The notes: generated by a model from the sequence alone, not told the origin. A stretch of DNA of 64,000 bases from Sweltsa coloradensis (GCA_024449915.1 JAMZAV010000104.1:558001-622000); one strand, 5' to 3'. Positions 36,701 through 49,538 are shown, numbered from the stretch's first letter. Program-made: numbers and translations.

Positions 36701-37917
36701 TCTCGTCTTGTCACGTGATCTACGTTCCACGAAGTGCGAGCCTCGCTCTCAAGGAGTTTGTCTGGATTTGCCGGCTGATAATCACTCTGCAGATCGCACG
36801 TTCATCCTGGACCCGCATGTACTTCAGTTGGGAGTTATTACCATGCCCCCCTCCCCCCCCCCGGCCCACTTTCCTAAAAGTCTCGCTTCACTTGATAGAA
36901 AACGTTGAACTTTGTAGACCAAGTCATTAGTGCATGCCCAGTCGAGTTTATATAAGAAAGCCACACCTTACTGAAATTATGTTTACTATTGATGTGTTTT
37001 ATTTATCAGGAAAAGGCAATTGAAATATATTGTATACACATTGTACAAAATTTAAAAGTTTGATTATTTAGTGCAAGTTTTGGTGTACAAATTATAGGAA
37101 CTTATGTTTAATTCTATCTAGTTAAGAATAATGTTTCCGTTTAGGATTTTAAGTTAGGCCCTATATCTAAAGAAAAATTTGTAAAGTTGCGATTTAAAAC
37201 ACACTGATCGTAATTTTGCACAAATTTATAGCCATTTTCCCTGATATATGAAATCAAATCAAATAATCTTATGGGCTATATAAGTCTATTGAGGAGAATT
37301 TTTTTTCGGAAATCAGAATTGCTCTTCGTATATGAAATCAAAGCAACTCGCGGGCCTAGCCTTAATTGCCACTTGTCTGTTCTTGTTGGCTTCGAGCGCT
37401 TCTCTCGTAGCCAATCAAAATACTTACTGCGATCTGTTATCTGTGTTAACTGAAGAACCGCGTGAAGAAATCCAGCTGTGAGAGCTGAGCAAAGCCAATA
37501 CGGTCAGCGAATACCATGTTTACTTTCAAAACACAATGACTTCGCACGTGTACCCACTTCGCTTATAAATTATGCTTGCAAAAACAACACTACTCATACG
37601 TTTTACGCATTTTGACACATAACATCTTTTTATACCCACAATTTCGTTTTTTGTGCTATTTGGAAAAGAATGATTTAAAGTCTTAAACATTATTAATCTA
37701 CAAGCACGGGTAAGGGTTTACCCAAAAGACGGAAGCGAAGTTCGTAATAAACAGGTAACAGAAAAAAAGAATGCAAAAATTAAAATATACGCTTCGTTCC
37801 ACCGTTCAAATCCCATTGTTTGTGGAGGGGTCGAAAATAAGATGGATACAAAAATCAAAATACGTTCTGTTCGTGCATGTAAATCTCGTTGTTAAATGAC
37901 CCCCAGAGTCACCAAAA

Positions 37918-38055
37918 ATATTCTGTATCATCTTTGTTGAAGGTCAGTTTCAACAAAAACCATTTCAATCGAATGTCGTGTTCGGTTTTGATCGTGAGGC
38001 GTGATGAATGTACGTATGATGAACGTACAGACGAACGGATGGACAAAAAGTGATT
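37918..38055 (+). repeat. Family-X dispersed repeat, 3' part
   Basis: TTGTTGAAGGTCAGTTTCAA, AATGTCGTGTTCGGTTTTGA and a CAGACGAACGGATGGAC tail match the 3' half of the repeats at 5.5 and 22.6 kb. The 5' GGTGGAGGTGCC block is absent, consistent with 5' truncation. Confidence 0.55.
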
Positions 38056-38285
38056 CGTTTCCTCCGCTATAATCTTTACTACCTGTACCGAAAACCTTGC
38101 TTTTTAGTACTATATGTTTCCTTGTGGGTTTTACCCGTCTGGGCCCGGGGTAGAATTTGGCCCAGAGCTTGGCTTGGCTAATCGTAAAAGGCTATTCAAT
38201 AGAAAAAGTCCACCTCGCAAACATCAGCTAGTAAGAGCGGAGTAGGCCCTATATTACTCCCCGAAACTAGAGGCGAGCTCTGGCA

Positions 38286-38335
38286 ATCGTCGTCGGGGAC
38301 ACCCCCATTCTCTTAACGACCTCCCCGACGACGAT
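38286..38335. repeat. Perfect 14-bp hairpin
   Basis: ATCGTCGTCGGGGA (38286-38299) is the exact inverse of TCCCCGACGACGAT (38322-38335), with a 22-base loop. It lies in a GC-rich patch upstream of two CRE-like TGACGTCA/GACGTCAC sites. Confidence 0.85.
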
Positions 38336-38539
38336 GACAATTGACACAACGAACGATGACGATGACGACCGCGACGTGAGAATCCCCCATTCCTCCCCCT
38401 ATACCCGTGGCTGGTTCTGACCAGCATGTACCCATTCTCCCCATATCCCTTAGGCTATAGTAGTGCATTATGACCTAACGGTTGACGCGTCCTTAATCCA
38501 AATAAAAAATTTAAAAATAACGTGGGTTTTTGAAAGGAA

Positions 38540-38780
38540 ACCGCACTGGCAATGCGTGATATCTTACACGCGCGCAGTCCCAGGGTCCACGGGCCACACG
38601 TCATCCCCGGGGTCGTGACGTCACAAAAGTCCAATATATTATATTCCCCGCCCCGGGTACCTCCGGTATGTGTTTACATTACTGCGACGTGAAGGATCGC
38701 TCCCGGTCGCGGCGTCGTGACGCATCTGATTACACATCCGGCGTCGCGACGTCACGGGGAGAGTGTTGCATATCTTCTTC
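38540..38780. promoter_or_regulatory. CpG-rich patch with CRE sites
   Basis: Dense CpG with TGACGTCA at 38616-38623 and a related GCGACGTCACGGGG near 38745. Repeated GTCGTGACG/GTCGCGACG words suggest a short decayed tandem repeat. It could be a promoter-like island or part of a GC-rich mobile element. No adjoining exon was found on either strand. Confidence 0.3.
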
Positions 38781-39739
38781 CGAAGATGTTAATTGAGAAC
38801 GGAAACGCTCGTATTGCAGTTTCCACGTTTCAGTTCAACTTATATACCGGGTGTATCTCAAAGCTCCCTTGTGCCTTAGACTACTAGCCTAGTTTACCGA
38901 TGATCCACAATAAAAATTACGTCACAAGCAGACGATAGAATAGCTGTGAGCTAGCAGACGAAATGCTACTGGGGTTCATCCAAAATTATGAAATTAAACG
39001 GAACTCTCGTTTGCATACTTGAATGTTAGTAACAATGGGAGATGTAGTTAGTCCTGTTATTTTATTTAAAAGGGTTTCTCGCATTCTAAAACAAAAACCG
39101 AAACAGTAATGGGTCAAAACAGATAAGAAATTATTGAAATTTTTATTTAACTATTATAGAACGAATTCTTGTTCCAAATATGTTAAAAGCTTCTTTAATT
39201 TATTTCTCGATTTCAATAGTCGGGAAACACTCCCGTAGGTGTTTTGTCAAAATTAATAAATCCATAAGTGAAAAAATCCATCCCGACCTGGGTTATTTAA
39301 TTTATTTTAATCTTTAATCATTATTTAAAATACGTTATTCGAACGGTGAAATAAAACTCCACTCGTATCTAGCTCTATAGGCCTATGGTGAACGTAGCCC
39401 ATATGTTTATGTTTCGTGCATTTCTCTTAGAATGTCGACAATAAATAAAAAACCTATCAGCGTTCCACTTGATTCCCTGTCATTCTATTCAAAGGCGTTC
39501 ACGATTTACGGTCATGCCCCCATACACGTCCGTATTGTTGCTGCAATGACGACGTCATGCTGTTGACAAATGAGGCGAACGAAATATGTGACGTTTAAAT
39601 CTGATTTCATGTCTGTGTTCCGTAATCTCGTAGATCTCACATCGACTGAAGAAAACTTCTGTCAATTAACTATTTCATGCTTACTGTATTATTATGTCAG
39701 TTTCCAATCACATTTATGCTGACCTGATAAGACTGACTC

Positions 39740-39956
39740 AACCTGCCTTATAATTGTGATTTTGTGGTAGGCCTATTTTACCCGACCCACCGGGCTTTTT
39801 TGAAAAGAAAAAAAACTGTTTTTGTGGGGGGGGGGGGGGGGGGGGGGAAACTGTTTTTTGCCGAACCTGATTAAAGTGCATTAATATGAGACGTTAAGCA
39901 ATATCCAATCAATCAATTAAACCTGGCATACATTTGTAATTTTGTGGTAGGCCTAT
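39740..39956 (+). mobile_element. 5'-truncated retroposon between long direct repeats
   Basis: A 37-bp sequence ending TTTGTGGTAGGCCTAT occurs at 39740-39776 and, with five mismatches, at 39920-39956. Between them lies AAGTGCATTAATATGAGACG then TTAAGCAATATCCAATCAATCA (39873-39915), the same tail as at 3.9 kb, right before the second direct repeat. This is what target-primed insertion leaves. The insert also contains a 22-G run. Confidence 0.65.
39826..39847. repeat. 22-base G run
   Basis: An uninterrupted G22 in otherwise AT-rich DNA, flanked on both sides by AAACTGTTTTT-type sequence, so the flanking word is duplicated around it. It has G-quadruplex potential, and length errors are likely in any read. 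Confidence 0.95.
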
Positions 39957-42900
39957 ATAGTTCACAACAGTTGTACGTGGATCTTGTAATGAATCGTATT
40001 TTATTCTATTGTATTCTAAAATTAATGTCGTTTAATTTTGTGTTTATCAAATTTAAATGTACATTTTATCCGTATTTTATATACTTTCTTATTTCTCTCA
40101 AAGTAGAAATATATATTTTACAAGTTAGTAGTTCAATACCGGTACTGAAGTTGTTATAAATTATTATGCTATGTATACAAAGCAGCAATACTTAAAAAAA
40201 TGTATGTCGGATTTTACGAAATAAATACACCAATGACTAAAGCATTCCACTTTATAACGTTGGTTTTCGTGATATCCTTGGCTTAGTTGGCTTTATCCCT
40301 TTGAAGTTTGCAAAAATTTATTTTATACCTCATTCATTTTATAATTGCATATTTGATACTTCCATCAAATGTTAAAATTGAATGTGTCGCGCTACAATAC
40401 GCACCCGGAGTTTGCCAATACTTTCTGACAGTGACAGCATAAATTCAAAGGCAGCTATTTCTTCTGATGTGGCCTTGCGCTAGTCGAGGTTCGTAGACCG
40501 TACTATTGACTTCTCAAGAGACTGGGTTTACCCCCCCCCCCCCCACCCCTCTCTCTCTCCGGTTTGTTGTAAGGCTAAGCTTATTAAATTGAGCCTCGTT
40601 TAAAACGAAATGTACATTCGTGTAGACATTAATTTGTTCATATTCGAGACAATATTAAATTTGTTCATGACACTGACAGACATCTTAAAATTGAAAGAAC
40701 TTGTCATTTAATTTTGTCGTTGCCATCTTTGAAATACGATTTATTATTTACTATCGAAATTTGTAAAAAAACGTTTTCTATATATTAATTTAGAATCAAG
40801 TTCTACAGAGTGTTTCGACATTTCTCGCGTTCCACAGAAAGTTGTTTATTTAGTGTTTATTATTGTTATTATTGTTATGTTAGTATTGTTTATTAAAAAT
40901 CTCAAGTTGAATTATCTCCCCCAAACAAATGCATTAGGCCTACTTAGCTGTAATGGTTGTACTTTCTAGTTAATGTCTCCCTGACTGGCCTGTCGCTTCA
41001 GCGTTTTCAGTCCCACCCCTATATATGAGGGTCCCCGTTATTGAATATTTAAATTTGATTTAAATGGTATACCGTGTATAATATCTACAATGAGTTAACT
41101 AATTTGAAGTTTCTTTTGGCAGACACTTTTTTACTTAAGTTTGTATGCTCATATGGCCAGCTAGCTATATATGCCTACTTTCAGTTTTATTAAGTTGTCA
41201 TCATGCCAAATTTGATATGAATGTCTCCCCCCCCCCCCCCCTCCTTTCTCCCGAGACACAGAGCATAAAGTATTGTCAAATTTAGATCGTAATCGATGAG
41301 TCTAGCCCGAGTGGAAAAGTGTGCCGACATTGCCAAGTTTTCACATTTCATTAATAGAGCCTAACCAAGTGTGTTACAGAATTGGTCGTATATCTGTTGC
41401 ATTAAACAATGTGAGTGACAAATAACCGCCTGATCTTTTTAAATTTAAATTTTTTTTTTTTATATTTTGCTTTTTTCTGGAGATGCAGACCTATTTGTAC
41501 AAAACATGTTGCATTGGTGGATGTCAAATGTTTCCGTTTTGCGCGTAACATGAATTTTTCAGATCCCATATTATAGTCTCGACAAAGCTCACTCGGGACA
41601 AGAATTTTATACATTCATCTGAGATATTTTAAAAGAACATGCTACAAAATGCGTTTCCAGGGCAGTAAACTTTCTCGTTTTTCAAATCACATGCAAGCAG
41701 ATCCGCTTAGTCTGGTTTTTTGTGCACTCTCAGATCGATACGAGAATTCTTATTTCTCGTTCATGGCCTCTTTCTTCACTTGGTATACACTGTTTTTTCA
41801 CGCCAGTCCAAATCTCTATACAAATATTCGTTTATGGACAATGTTTCCTTATTTCTCGATTTGGTATAGAGTATTTAATATTAAAAATAAAAAATTCCAA
41901 CTCTTTCATTCAAATCTGTAATGTATACATACCAACAACCCAGAAGCTATAAAGTTATTGGCTCGGGCCGTCCGGTAAGCGGGAGTCAACATATTCATGT
42001 TTACAAATATTTAAATATAATATAATATAATATAATTATTATTTAAGTCAACATATTCAGTTTTACAACACATCAGTTTAACGAAGAAACCCCTTAATTT
42101 TAAATAGCTTACTTTTGAATTTGATTTTTTAGATATCATGATATCCCAACTGTTGACGCGCCCTTAAACCAAATACCACCATAATATCATTAACACTGTT
42201 ATCCACGCAGTCTACGTTGATTGAGTTACGTGTTGGTTGATTGGAGGATGTAGGGTCGCAGCAGGGTTATCAAATCAAGTGGCAATTAGTTAAAATAACA
42301 GGCTCTGATGATTCAATACTGGCTGAGCCTCGGTTACTGACCCGATCACAAGCGCGCCGTGTACACGGATTCGGATTTAGAAGACTGAGGGAATTAATGA
42401 TTTATGCGGCTATTCCGTTTCCTGAGTTTTACCTAGCGCTTTACGCGGCGTGAAATTGAGGGGAAAATACTGAAACTCGTGAAATAATATAATGGTTTGC
42501 GCGTTTTTACAAAATGTTGTTTGTCAGCTTAATGCTAAGTGGGGTAATTTATTCGGGATTACGGCTTCATAAAACTTATGAGTGATACTTCTGCAGTCTG
42601 TTCCTGCCTTTTTGTTTTCGAATCTTTAAGAGTACTAATATATAACAAGGTGTTCTGAATCTCCTAGCAGAGTGTCGTTGAGATCGCGCCATAGGTAGAG
42701 GACCTTAGTTGTAAATACTCAATTACGTATGTTAATATTAATCATGCAACACTTGACGACAAATCAAAGTGTTTGTGAACATGTTATAATTTATGCGTGC
42801 AGATTTAATCAGTCCCCACCCTTCTGTGAAGTTTATTACTAGGTGATCGATTACCCATAAACCCTTCTGCGTTCGATAACATGAATTCAATGTCAAAAGC

Positions 42901-43458
42901 CGAAGGCAATACGTGCGTGGAATATGATGCGCGCTCATACATTTGAACAGTGGTTTGAACTAGCGGTTTGAGATCGTTGCGTACATGTGTGCTCGGAACA
43001 AATTAAATTTCGAAATCGCATGGTGCAAACAAAATATATTATGTACTTGCGGGTTCAAAAAACGTATTTAAAGTGTACCCACAGTCACAAAACTGATTTT
43101 CCGTTTTTGAAAAGCACACTGACCAATCGACACACGTAAAACACACCTAGAAAATTAACGGAATTAAATTAGTGTTTACGTTGTCAATATCACTTATCCT
43201 ACAGCACTTGAAACAATACCAGTAGAGGTAAAAATACTTTTAACAAATTAACATACTTGCGCAATAACCTATAAATATTGATAAGATGCACAAGTTGCAT
43301 CATTCTCTATACTCAATGGTTGCACCTAATCGATGACGTACATTTCAAGTGGTTGCTGAGACTGTTGTTTTGAATAGATTGGTAGACGTTTGGTCGTTTG
43401 CTTGGCTTTTCGAGGTTAAAACTTCGACAATATTTCATAATCATAGAAATCTAAGGGA
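39957..43458. other. Gene-free stretch, 40.0-43.5 kb
   Basis: AT-rich, with C-runs near 40531-40544 (then CT repeats) and 41227-41241. The 90- and 76-codon overlapping frames at 41.65-41.95 kb and the 70-codon frame at 42.24 kb have no family motif. Nothing else recognised. Confidence 0.45.
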
Positions 43459-43460
43459 CG

Positions 43461-43675
43461 CCTCTTGAGTGCTGTGTGTCAGCCTGGAGTGGCCCCAGTT
43501 TCCCTCTGGCTCCAGGATGAAACTCGTAGTTCTTCCTACAGGACTCCAGTGATTGCGCCACACTCCCGCCTCTTGAGTGCTGTGCGTCAGCATGGAGTGG
43601 CCCCAGTTTCCCTCTGGCTCCAGGATGAAACTCGTAGTTCTTCCTACAGGACTCTCAGTGATTGCGGCACGTATC
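43461..43675 (+). repeat. Tandem duplication, 108-bp period
   Basis: CCTCTTGAGTGCTGTG begins at 43461 and 43569. The two units share GAGTGGCCCCAGTTTCCCTC and AAACTCGTAGTTCTTCCTAC with very few differences. The period is a multiple of three and a 96-codon frame runs through both, so the translated product would contain a 36-residue repeat. GC content is higher than around it. The origin is unknown and coding status unproven. Confidence 0.9.
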
Positions 43676-44745
43676 TCATGCTGATAATAGGATCTCCCGC
43701 GGAGGCTGTCACATTGCCACCGTCAGAGCCTCAACTCCATGATTGCCTATCGTAATCCCAGATCCCGCACCTTTCATCCAGCTTCCCGGCTCTATAGAGT
43801 GGACGCTGACCATTCATTTACGTAGGAGAATGGGGCTCTATCTATCTAGATGGGACTTTGTTTCTAAACCATGAGCTCTTTCTACGTAACCACTTAAATC
43901 GCCGATGAAGTAAATTTATATCACCTTTATCTTATTATTTACATTATTTATTTATCATTCATGTTCCAACATAATTCAATAAGACTCGCATGTGATTTGC
44001 TTCACAATAATATAATCTATTCTACACAATATACAATAACGACAAAACATTGCGACAGAACATTGCGTTTTACACAGTCTTACATGCAGACATGATTTAT
44101 TATAACCATCAACTTGAAATACGACAGTAAATGAAAGTATTAGCACACGACATGTGCTAGAACTGGCAACATGAGTATGAAAAGAATGGAATTAATGATA
44201 AATTATTCTGTTTACAAACAAACTTTTTGTGTGGGGGGGGGGGGGGGACAACTATCTAGAGTTCGTCAGCATGATGTGTCATTGCATTGATTATAAAAAA
44301 TGCATGTTTATGTCTTGAAGGAAATGATTACAAATGTTAGTCTTTGTTTTTGTTAAAATAAATTGTCTTTGATAGACGATAATATATTAATACACATTTA
44401 AAAACAAATCCAATCTGGGATCATAAAAAGGTTTTCTGTTATAACTTAACAAGTTGAAGTAAAAAGAGATGTAAATGTGGAACTGACATTTGTGATGTAA
44501 CGTTGGTCGGAGAAATAGGTACAAAGAAACGGAAACGGCGCGCAGTACGTTCCTTTGTATTGAATTATTTCTAATATGCATTCTTTATTATTCACCTTTC
44601 TCGCTTCTCCCTGCTGCTGAATAAGCAATGCCGTTTATTAATTCAAAGTGTCGTCGGGTCACTGCTGTGTTCACATCTCAACAAACACATTGTTGCGTGC
44701 TGCATGTACGTCACCGCCTCGCGTGCAATGCTCCCCCGGCTGCAC
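43676..44745. other. Gene-free stretch, 43.7-44.7 kb
   Basis: AT-rich, with a G-run at about 44234-44247. No exon recognised. Confidence 0.5.
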
Positions 44746-44872
44746 TACCACCACCCACTACACTGCCCCCACTGCCACCACCCACTACCACCATCACTGT
44801 CCCACTAGCACAACCCACTACTACCACCACTGCCCCACTAGCACTACCACCACTAATACCACTACCACTACA
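44746..44872. repeat. CCACTA-type degenerate microsatellite
   Basis: Irregular repeats of CCACTA, CTACCA and CCACCACC. Frames across it are Thr/Pro-rich or Thr/His-rich and are artefacts of the repeat. Confidence 0.85.
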
Positions 44873-45339
44873 ACGTAATGTACTTTCTATAATAAAAATA
44901 TTTAATTAATTATTGTTGCTTCTATATTTATTATATTATATTGTCTAATAACTATGGTAGAATTAGTCATTCTTTGGAAATGTGAACGTTATTTCCTAAA
45001 TGAATGCAGAGCAGGATAAATGAAATTATTAATATTATATCTTCGAAACATGATAAAGCATAATTTTAACTTAATATTTAATACAATCCACAAACTAGAA
45101 AGTACTTCATCTTTCTTGATCGGGGATTGTATTAAATTTAACCAAATCCACCGTCTGGGGGGTTTCCAGCTTTACACTTTCCTGACTAACTAAATTGAGA
45201 CACATGTGATTGCTAAAATTCGCTTGCTAGTGTGTGCCAGTGTTCGTTTGAGTTGTTATCGTCTAAAAATTAAGTGGGTTGTGTGGTGGAGCGGGGGGTA
45301 AACTTTATGTATGTTATGTTCAATAGTTTCGTCCTTGTG

Positions 45340-45570
45340 CACGACACACGTACGATAGGACCCAGTAACAGTCAAGTGGAGGAGAGGAGACTGGAGACGA
45401 GTTCCGTGACTCTCTCGTGCTCGCGATACGCAACGTACGACGCCGCCGACGAGTCCTCTTCGCTGTGTGGCGTCACGCATTGATCGCGTCAGAGTGGTCG
45501 ATAAACCTCCCCATCGCACCGACCGACGCCAGCGACGCTGCTCTTCAAGCGCGTGGTTTACTTTCACCGG
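45340..45570. promoter_or_regulatory. CpG-rich patch, candidate Sap47 promoter region
   Basis: A CpG-dense segment (ACGACGCCGCCGACGAG, GCGTCACGCATTGATCGCGT, ACCGACCGACGCCAGCGACG) lies 4 kb before the first recognised Sap47 exon. Its position makes it the nearest promoter or 5' exon candidate. I found no convincing start codon with a donor site joining the known frame. The 121-codon minus-strand frame over it shows no family motif. Confidence 0.25.
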
Positions 45571-47863
45571 AACACGCGGAACTAGCTTCAGAAAACAAAA
45601 GAAAACTTTAAATCTTTTCACCTAACACATTATTACACGTACGGAATTCCCCTAGATTGTACACAGTTTTATAAATTAGATTAATGTCAACTGTGAACTA
45701 TATTGATTTGTGAAAAGTCCGTTACTAATAAATAAACAAACAATTATAAACTCAGCATTTTTCGTGAACTTTGATACAATATCGTGTTTGTTTAAAATAA
45801 ATGAGCATAGGAGAAGTTCGGTGCATGATATTTTATGTACACATAAGTTTCATCATCGCCATTGTTATTAATATTCAAATAGAGGTAGTATTGGCTCTTG
45901 ACCACATGGATAGACCATGGAGTTATAAATAGTACTGGGATATAGACCATGACAATAGCGCCATAGGTTCGTTAATGTAATGGTATTACTTCGCTTCTCA
46001 ATCTGGCCACAGTACAAGATTCATTCATTACCGTGTGTCATACTATCAACTTATCCCTTTATATTCTAGAATCTAGACCGAGAGTCATTTTGATGTAGCC
46101 CTACCCCATTAGGAGTGATTAGTGAATACATTCTCGCAAAATGGCGAGACATTTTCAATTTACATAAATTTAATGGAGAGTTTTTGAATCGTGCCGAGAA
46201 CTATCGAAATTCACACGAATGCGAGCATTCATATCTTCCTAAAGAAAAAGTACTAGGCTTCGTTGAATATTCATAGGCAGACCCTTGGTTCGAACCCCCG
46301 TTGAGTTCAAGTCCGATGTTTTAACTCTTCGGGGGGTGAATCCACCATCTTATTACAAGGCAGCAAACAGTATTTCACTGCCGGCCAGTCCACCACATAC
46401 GTATCTCAAGTCGAGCGGTGTCCCTCCACTAGATACTGGGCTCCGCCTCTGATGTGACAGCCAGAGACGGATAGGAGACTCAAAGTGTTTTATTGAATTC
46501 TCGGTCGCCCCCCGAGTCTTTCACCCTTTGACCACGTCACATGAAAGGCGCTCGGAGAAGATGACATATATTATGTGATATTTGTTTCTCTATACTTATA
46601 CACAAGTCTGTTCTTCATACGTAGCAAGTAATCGTATAAAATAAAGTGTGGTATTAATATAGTGTATTTTATTCTTCACGGTCGTGTTAAGCTGCTATTT
46701 ATTCTTCACTACATTCGTTAACTCAATTTGACCTATAAAAATTGTATTCTTATGCAATTCACTTATTTACTATGTTGTTACAAGTAATACTGACAAAACT
46801 ACTGATGAAATGTTGGTGATAATAATAATAAGTAGGTTGAAATCTTGAAGTTTGGAATGATTCTGAATGAAAGTGGTGTGAATTGTAGTAATAAATTAAG
46901 ATTGTGCTGATGCATGAGTGTATATATCATGCAGGGGATGTGTGTTAGAATAGGAGTTCCTGGAGCTACCGCTACTAACATCATCAAGTAGAAATAGAAT
47001 TGTGTATTGTTTGTATTAGAGGCCAGTAGTAGTTTAATGGGACAGGTCGCCCAGTGTAGGGTTATGGACACGTCCACACCCTCTTTAGCCTGTATTAGAG
47101 GCCACATTATTACATGCTGGATGTTGAAGCACACACAACTGAATTCAGTCGTAACTTATTCAGAGACTTGCGCCCTTGAATGCCGTCTTCTCCTCCAACG
47201 TTGTCAGGTGCGACGTACTTGCTTTTTCCTCGCGTGTCTGTGAACTGTCACTGCGCATGCTCACACTTGATTGACATCCGTGATCAAGTATTCATGTGCA
47301 AATTGTATGCTATTAGCGACCGTATAGTGTATATTTTCACGATTTGTTTGGGTTGTCGGAGCGCTGTGACAAGCAGCAATCACTGTTTTATGTTCGGTTG
47401 TGTCAACTGAAGCCGAGTCTCGCGTCAAGGTCATACTTGGAACAATGGTTTATGTTCGATCACCGTGAGTTTAACGACCGTTTTATACAGTTAGGTAATT
47501 GTCTTTAATTTGCTCCACAAATAAGATGTTTAGGATGTAGAAGGGAAAGGACACTTGAACATTTTAAAGGATAGTTTCAAGATGTGGTGAATAAAAATAC
47601 ATTAAAATAAAGAGTTTTAAGATCATAACATTAATTCATCCCTGAGAAAGCCTGGACCTCTATTTGCCTTTCATTATCAACCATACAAAGTTTGAGATAA
47701 TTAATTTAATGTCAATTCTTCCTTATTAATTGCGTGGTGTATAACCAGGCTTACAAGAGTTTATAACCGTTGTCTTCGGGTGCACTTATTCCTTCGACGA
47801 CAAAACAATGTTTAATAGCTCAAACATGATAAAGATAAGCTAAATAATAAATATAACTTCATC
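45571..47863. other. Gene-free stretch, 45.6-47.9 kb
   Basis: AT-rich. A CTTGGTTCGAACCCCCG sequence near 46290 resembles a tRNA box B and starts a GC-richer segment (46280-46560) that may be an old SINE or other repeat. No Sap47 5' exon could be identified here. Confidence 0.4.
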
Positions 47864-48722
47864 TAGGGATGCACACGATAATCGATATGGGATAAAATCT
47901 CAATGATCGATAATCAAAAGTCATAATCGATAATCGAAATATCAAGGATTGAAAACGGCTTGAAACATGTAATTAGTATTTCCCGCTTGGGCAGACAGCG
48001 ATGGGTCACAAGGTGTCTAAGGGTGCTTTTGTTTGCTGATCTCAGATCACTTCTCAACTGATCTGTCACGTGATAGCAGTCACATCACGCACAGGTTTAT
48101 GAACGCATAATTTTAAAATATGGTTGATCAAAAATGGCTGGCGTGTTTTGCTGCTGCCAAATGTAAGGTTATGTTGGCTTATATCTTATAAAATTGTATT
48201 GCCCTAATGATAACCACAATAGACCATCATTGGGCCCTACATACAACAATTTAAATAGACCAGATGTACAACCTACCTGCTCTATAGTCATAGGACCTCG
48301 TTAGATCGATCGATTTCGAAAATTATTGTACGTGTATTACCCTAGTCACTTCTACAGATCATAGATTTTCTCAGCTATTTAGTCTAATGGACAGTATAAA
48401 GGATATTTCAGACTAAGTGATTACTCGGATCAGGTATATCGTAAGAATTTTACTGTCAAGTTACGAGATCAGGTTAATGAAGCACTTCGAGATTTATGTT
48501 TGGGAGCAAACTTAGCCAAAGGGGGAGGCAAAAACAAAGACAACACAGACAGGACGAGGCTGCGAGTGGTTTGAGATTGTATTGTTTTGAATTTCATTTA
48601 CCACATTTGAGATTCCATCTATATCGAAACGGGCTTGAATTTTTTATTGGTAATATTGATATCGATAATGGCATTACCATTTTGATAATCGATAATGAGA
48701 GAAGTATCGATGTGCATCCCTA
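47864..48722. mobile_element. TIR element (TAGGGATGCACA ends), hAT-like, non-autonomous
   Basis: The left end TAGGGATGCACACGATAATC and right end ATCGATGTGCATCCCTA form a 12-bp perfect terminal inverted repeat. Several ATAATCGATA words cluster just inside both ends, like subterminal transposase sites. Terminal TAGGG-TGCA sequences are common in hAT elements, but the expected 8-bp target duplication is not evident. The 859-bp interior has no transposase frame. Confidence 0.6.
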
Positions 48723-49538
48723 CGCCGTCATCCATGTAATTCAAATTTAGTTTAGTTTTTTAGTTTTAAAAAAAAAAACGAAAATTTAAAACAAATTTGT
48801 GTGTGGACACTCTTATGCACTAACAATGCAATTCATGAAAGTTGAAAGTATACATATTATTTTTAAACCGTCTGTCCATGATATTGAAGAAACATTTTAT
48901 TGATCATCACCAAATAATTGTCATTTGATTACCAGTCAATAGCCTCCCCCCTCTTCCCGTATGTGCAGGGGAAATGGTTATATTATCCGGGCACTAATGT
49001 GGTTGATCAAAAGCGGCATGTACAATACAATCTAATTTGTTGGACATTGTCACATTAAATTGTTTTCTGACTGATGGGTCAGTGCTCACTACCAATGGGC
49101 ACTAATAGGCCTAACTCTATTGTCTGTACAACAGTAACCAACTAGTAACTATGTAAATCGTTAACAAGCGCATTAGTTAATAAGTGAGGATGAGCATTCA
49201 CTTGCATTAATATTGTTATACAGAGAGTTAATTGTTTGCAGAATTAGAGGATGTAGTTATGCCAGGTAAAATGTAATAGGATGACATGAAATTAAAACTA
49301 TTTTTCACTTTTTGTTGGATTTACTTCTCTAAACCTCAACAAAATAGATTTAGTTTGGAGAGCCATGTTTATGTTTGCATTTAGACTGACGTAATTTTGT
49401 ATTGTCCACATAATGAGTTATCTTTCCAGGTGCCTTGCTTTGATTTGGAAGTGGAAGCTCACAGTGATAAAATGTTTTGTTGCTTCTCTCTCAGTTTGTT
49501 TCATGTATGTAATGAATGTGTTATTTTCTGTGTTTTAG
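48723..49538. other. Sequence just upstream of the first recognised Sap47 exon
   Basis: AT-rich and probably intronic, since it ends in a T-rich tract and AG at the exon. No upstream coding exon is visible in it. Confidence 0.55.

Noticed and set aside
44628..44909. Thr/Pro-rich frames of 76-93 codons
   Set aside because: They follow the degenerate CCACTA microsatellite in two frames at once, so composition rather than selection explains them.
45256..45621. 121-codon minus-strand frame in the CpG-rich patch
   Set aside because: High CpG content removes stop codons by chance. No domain recognised.
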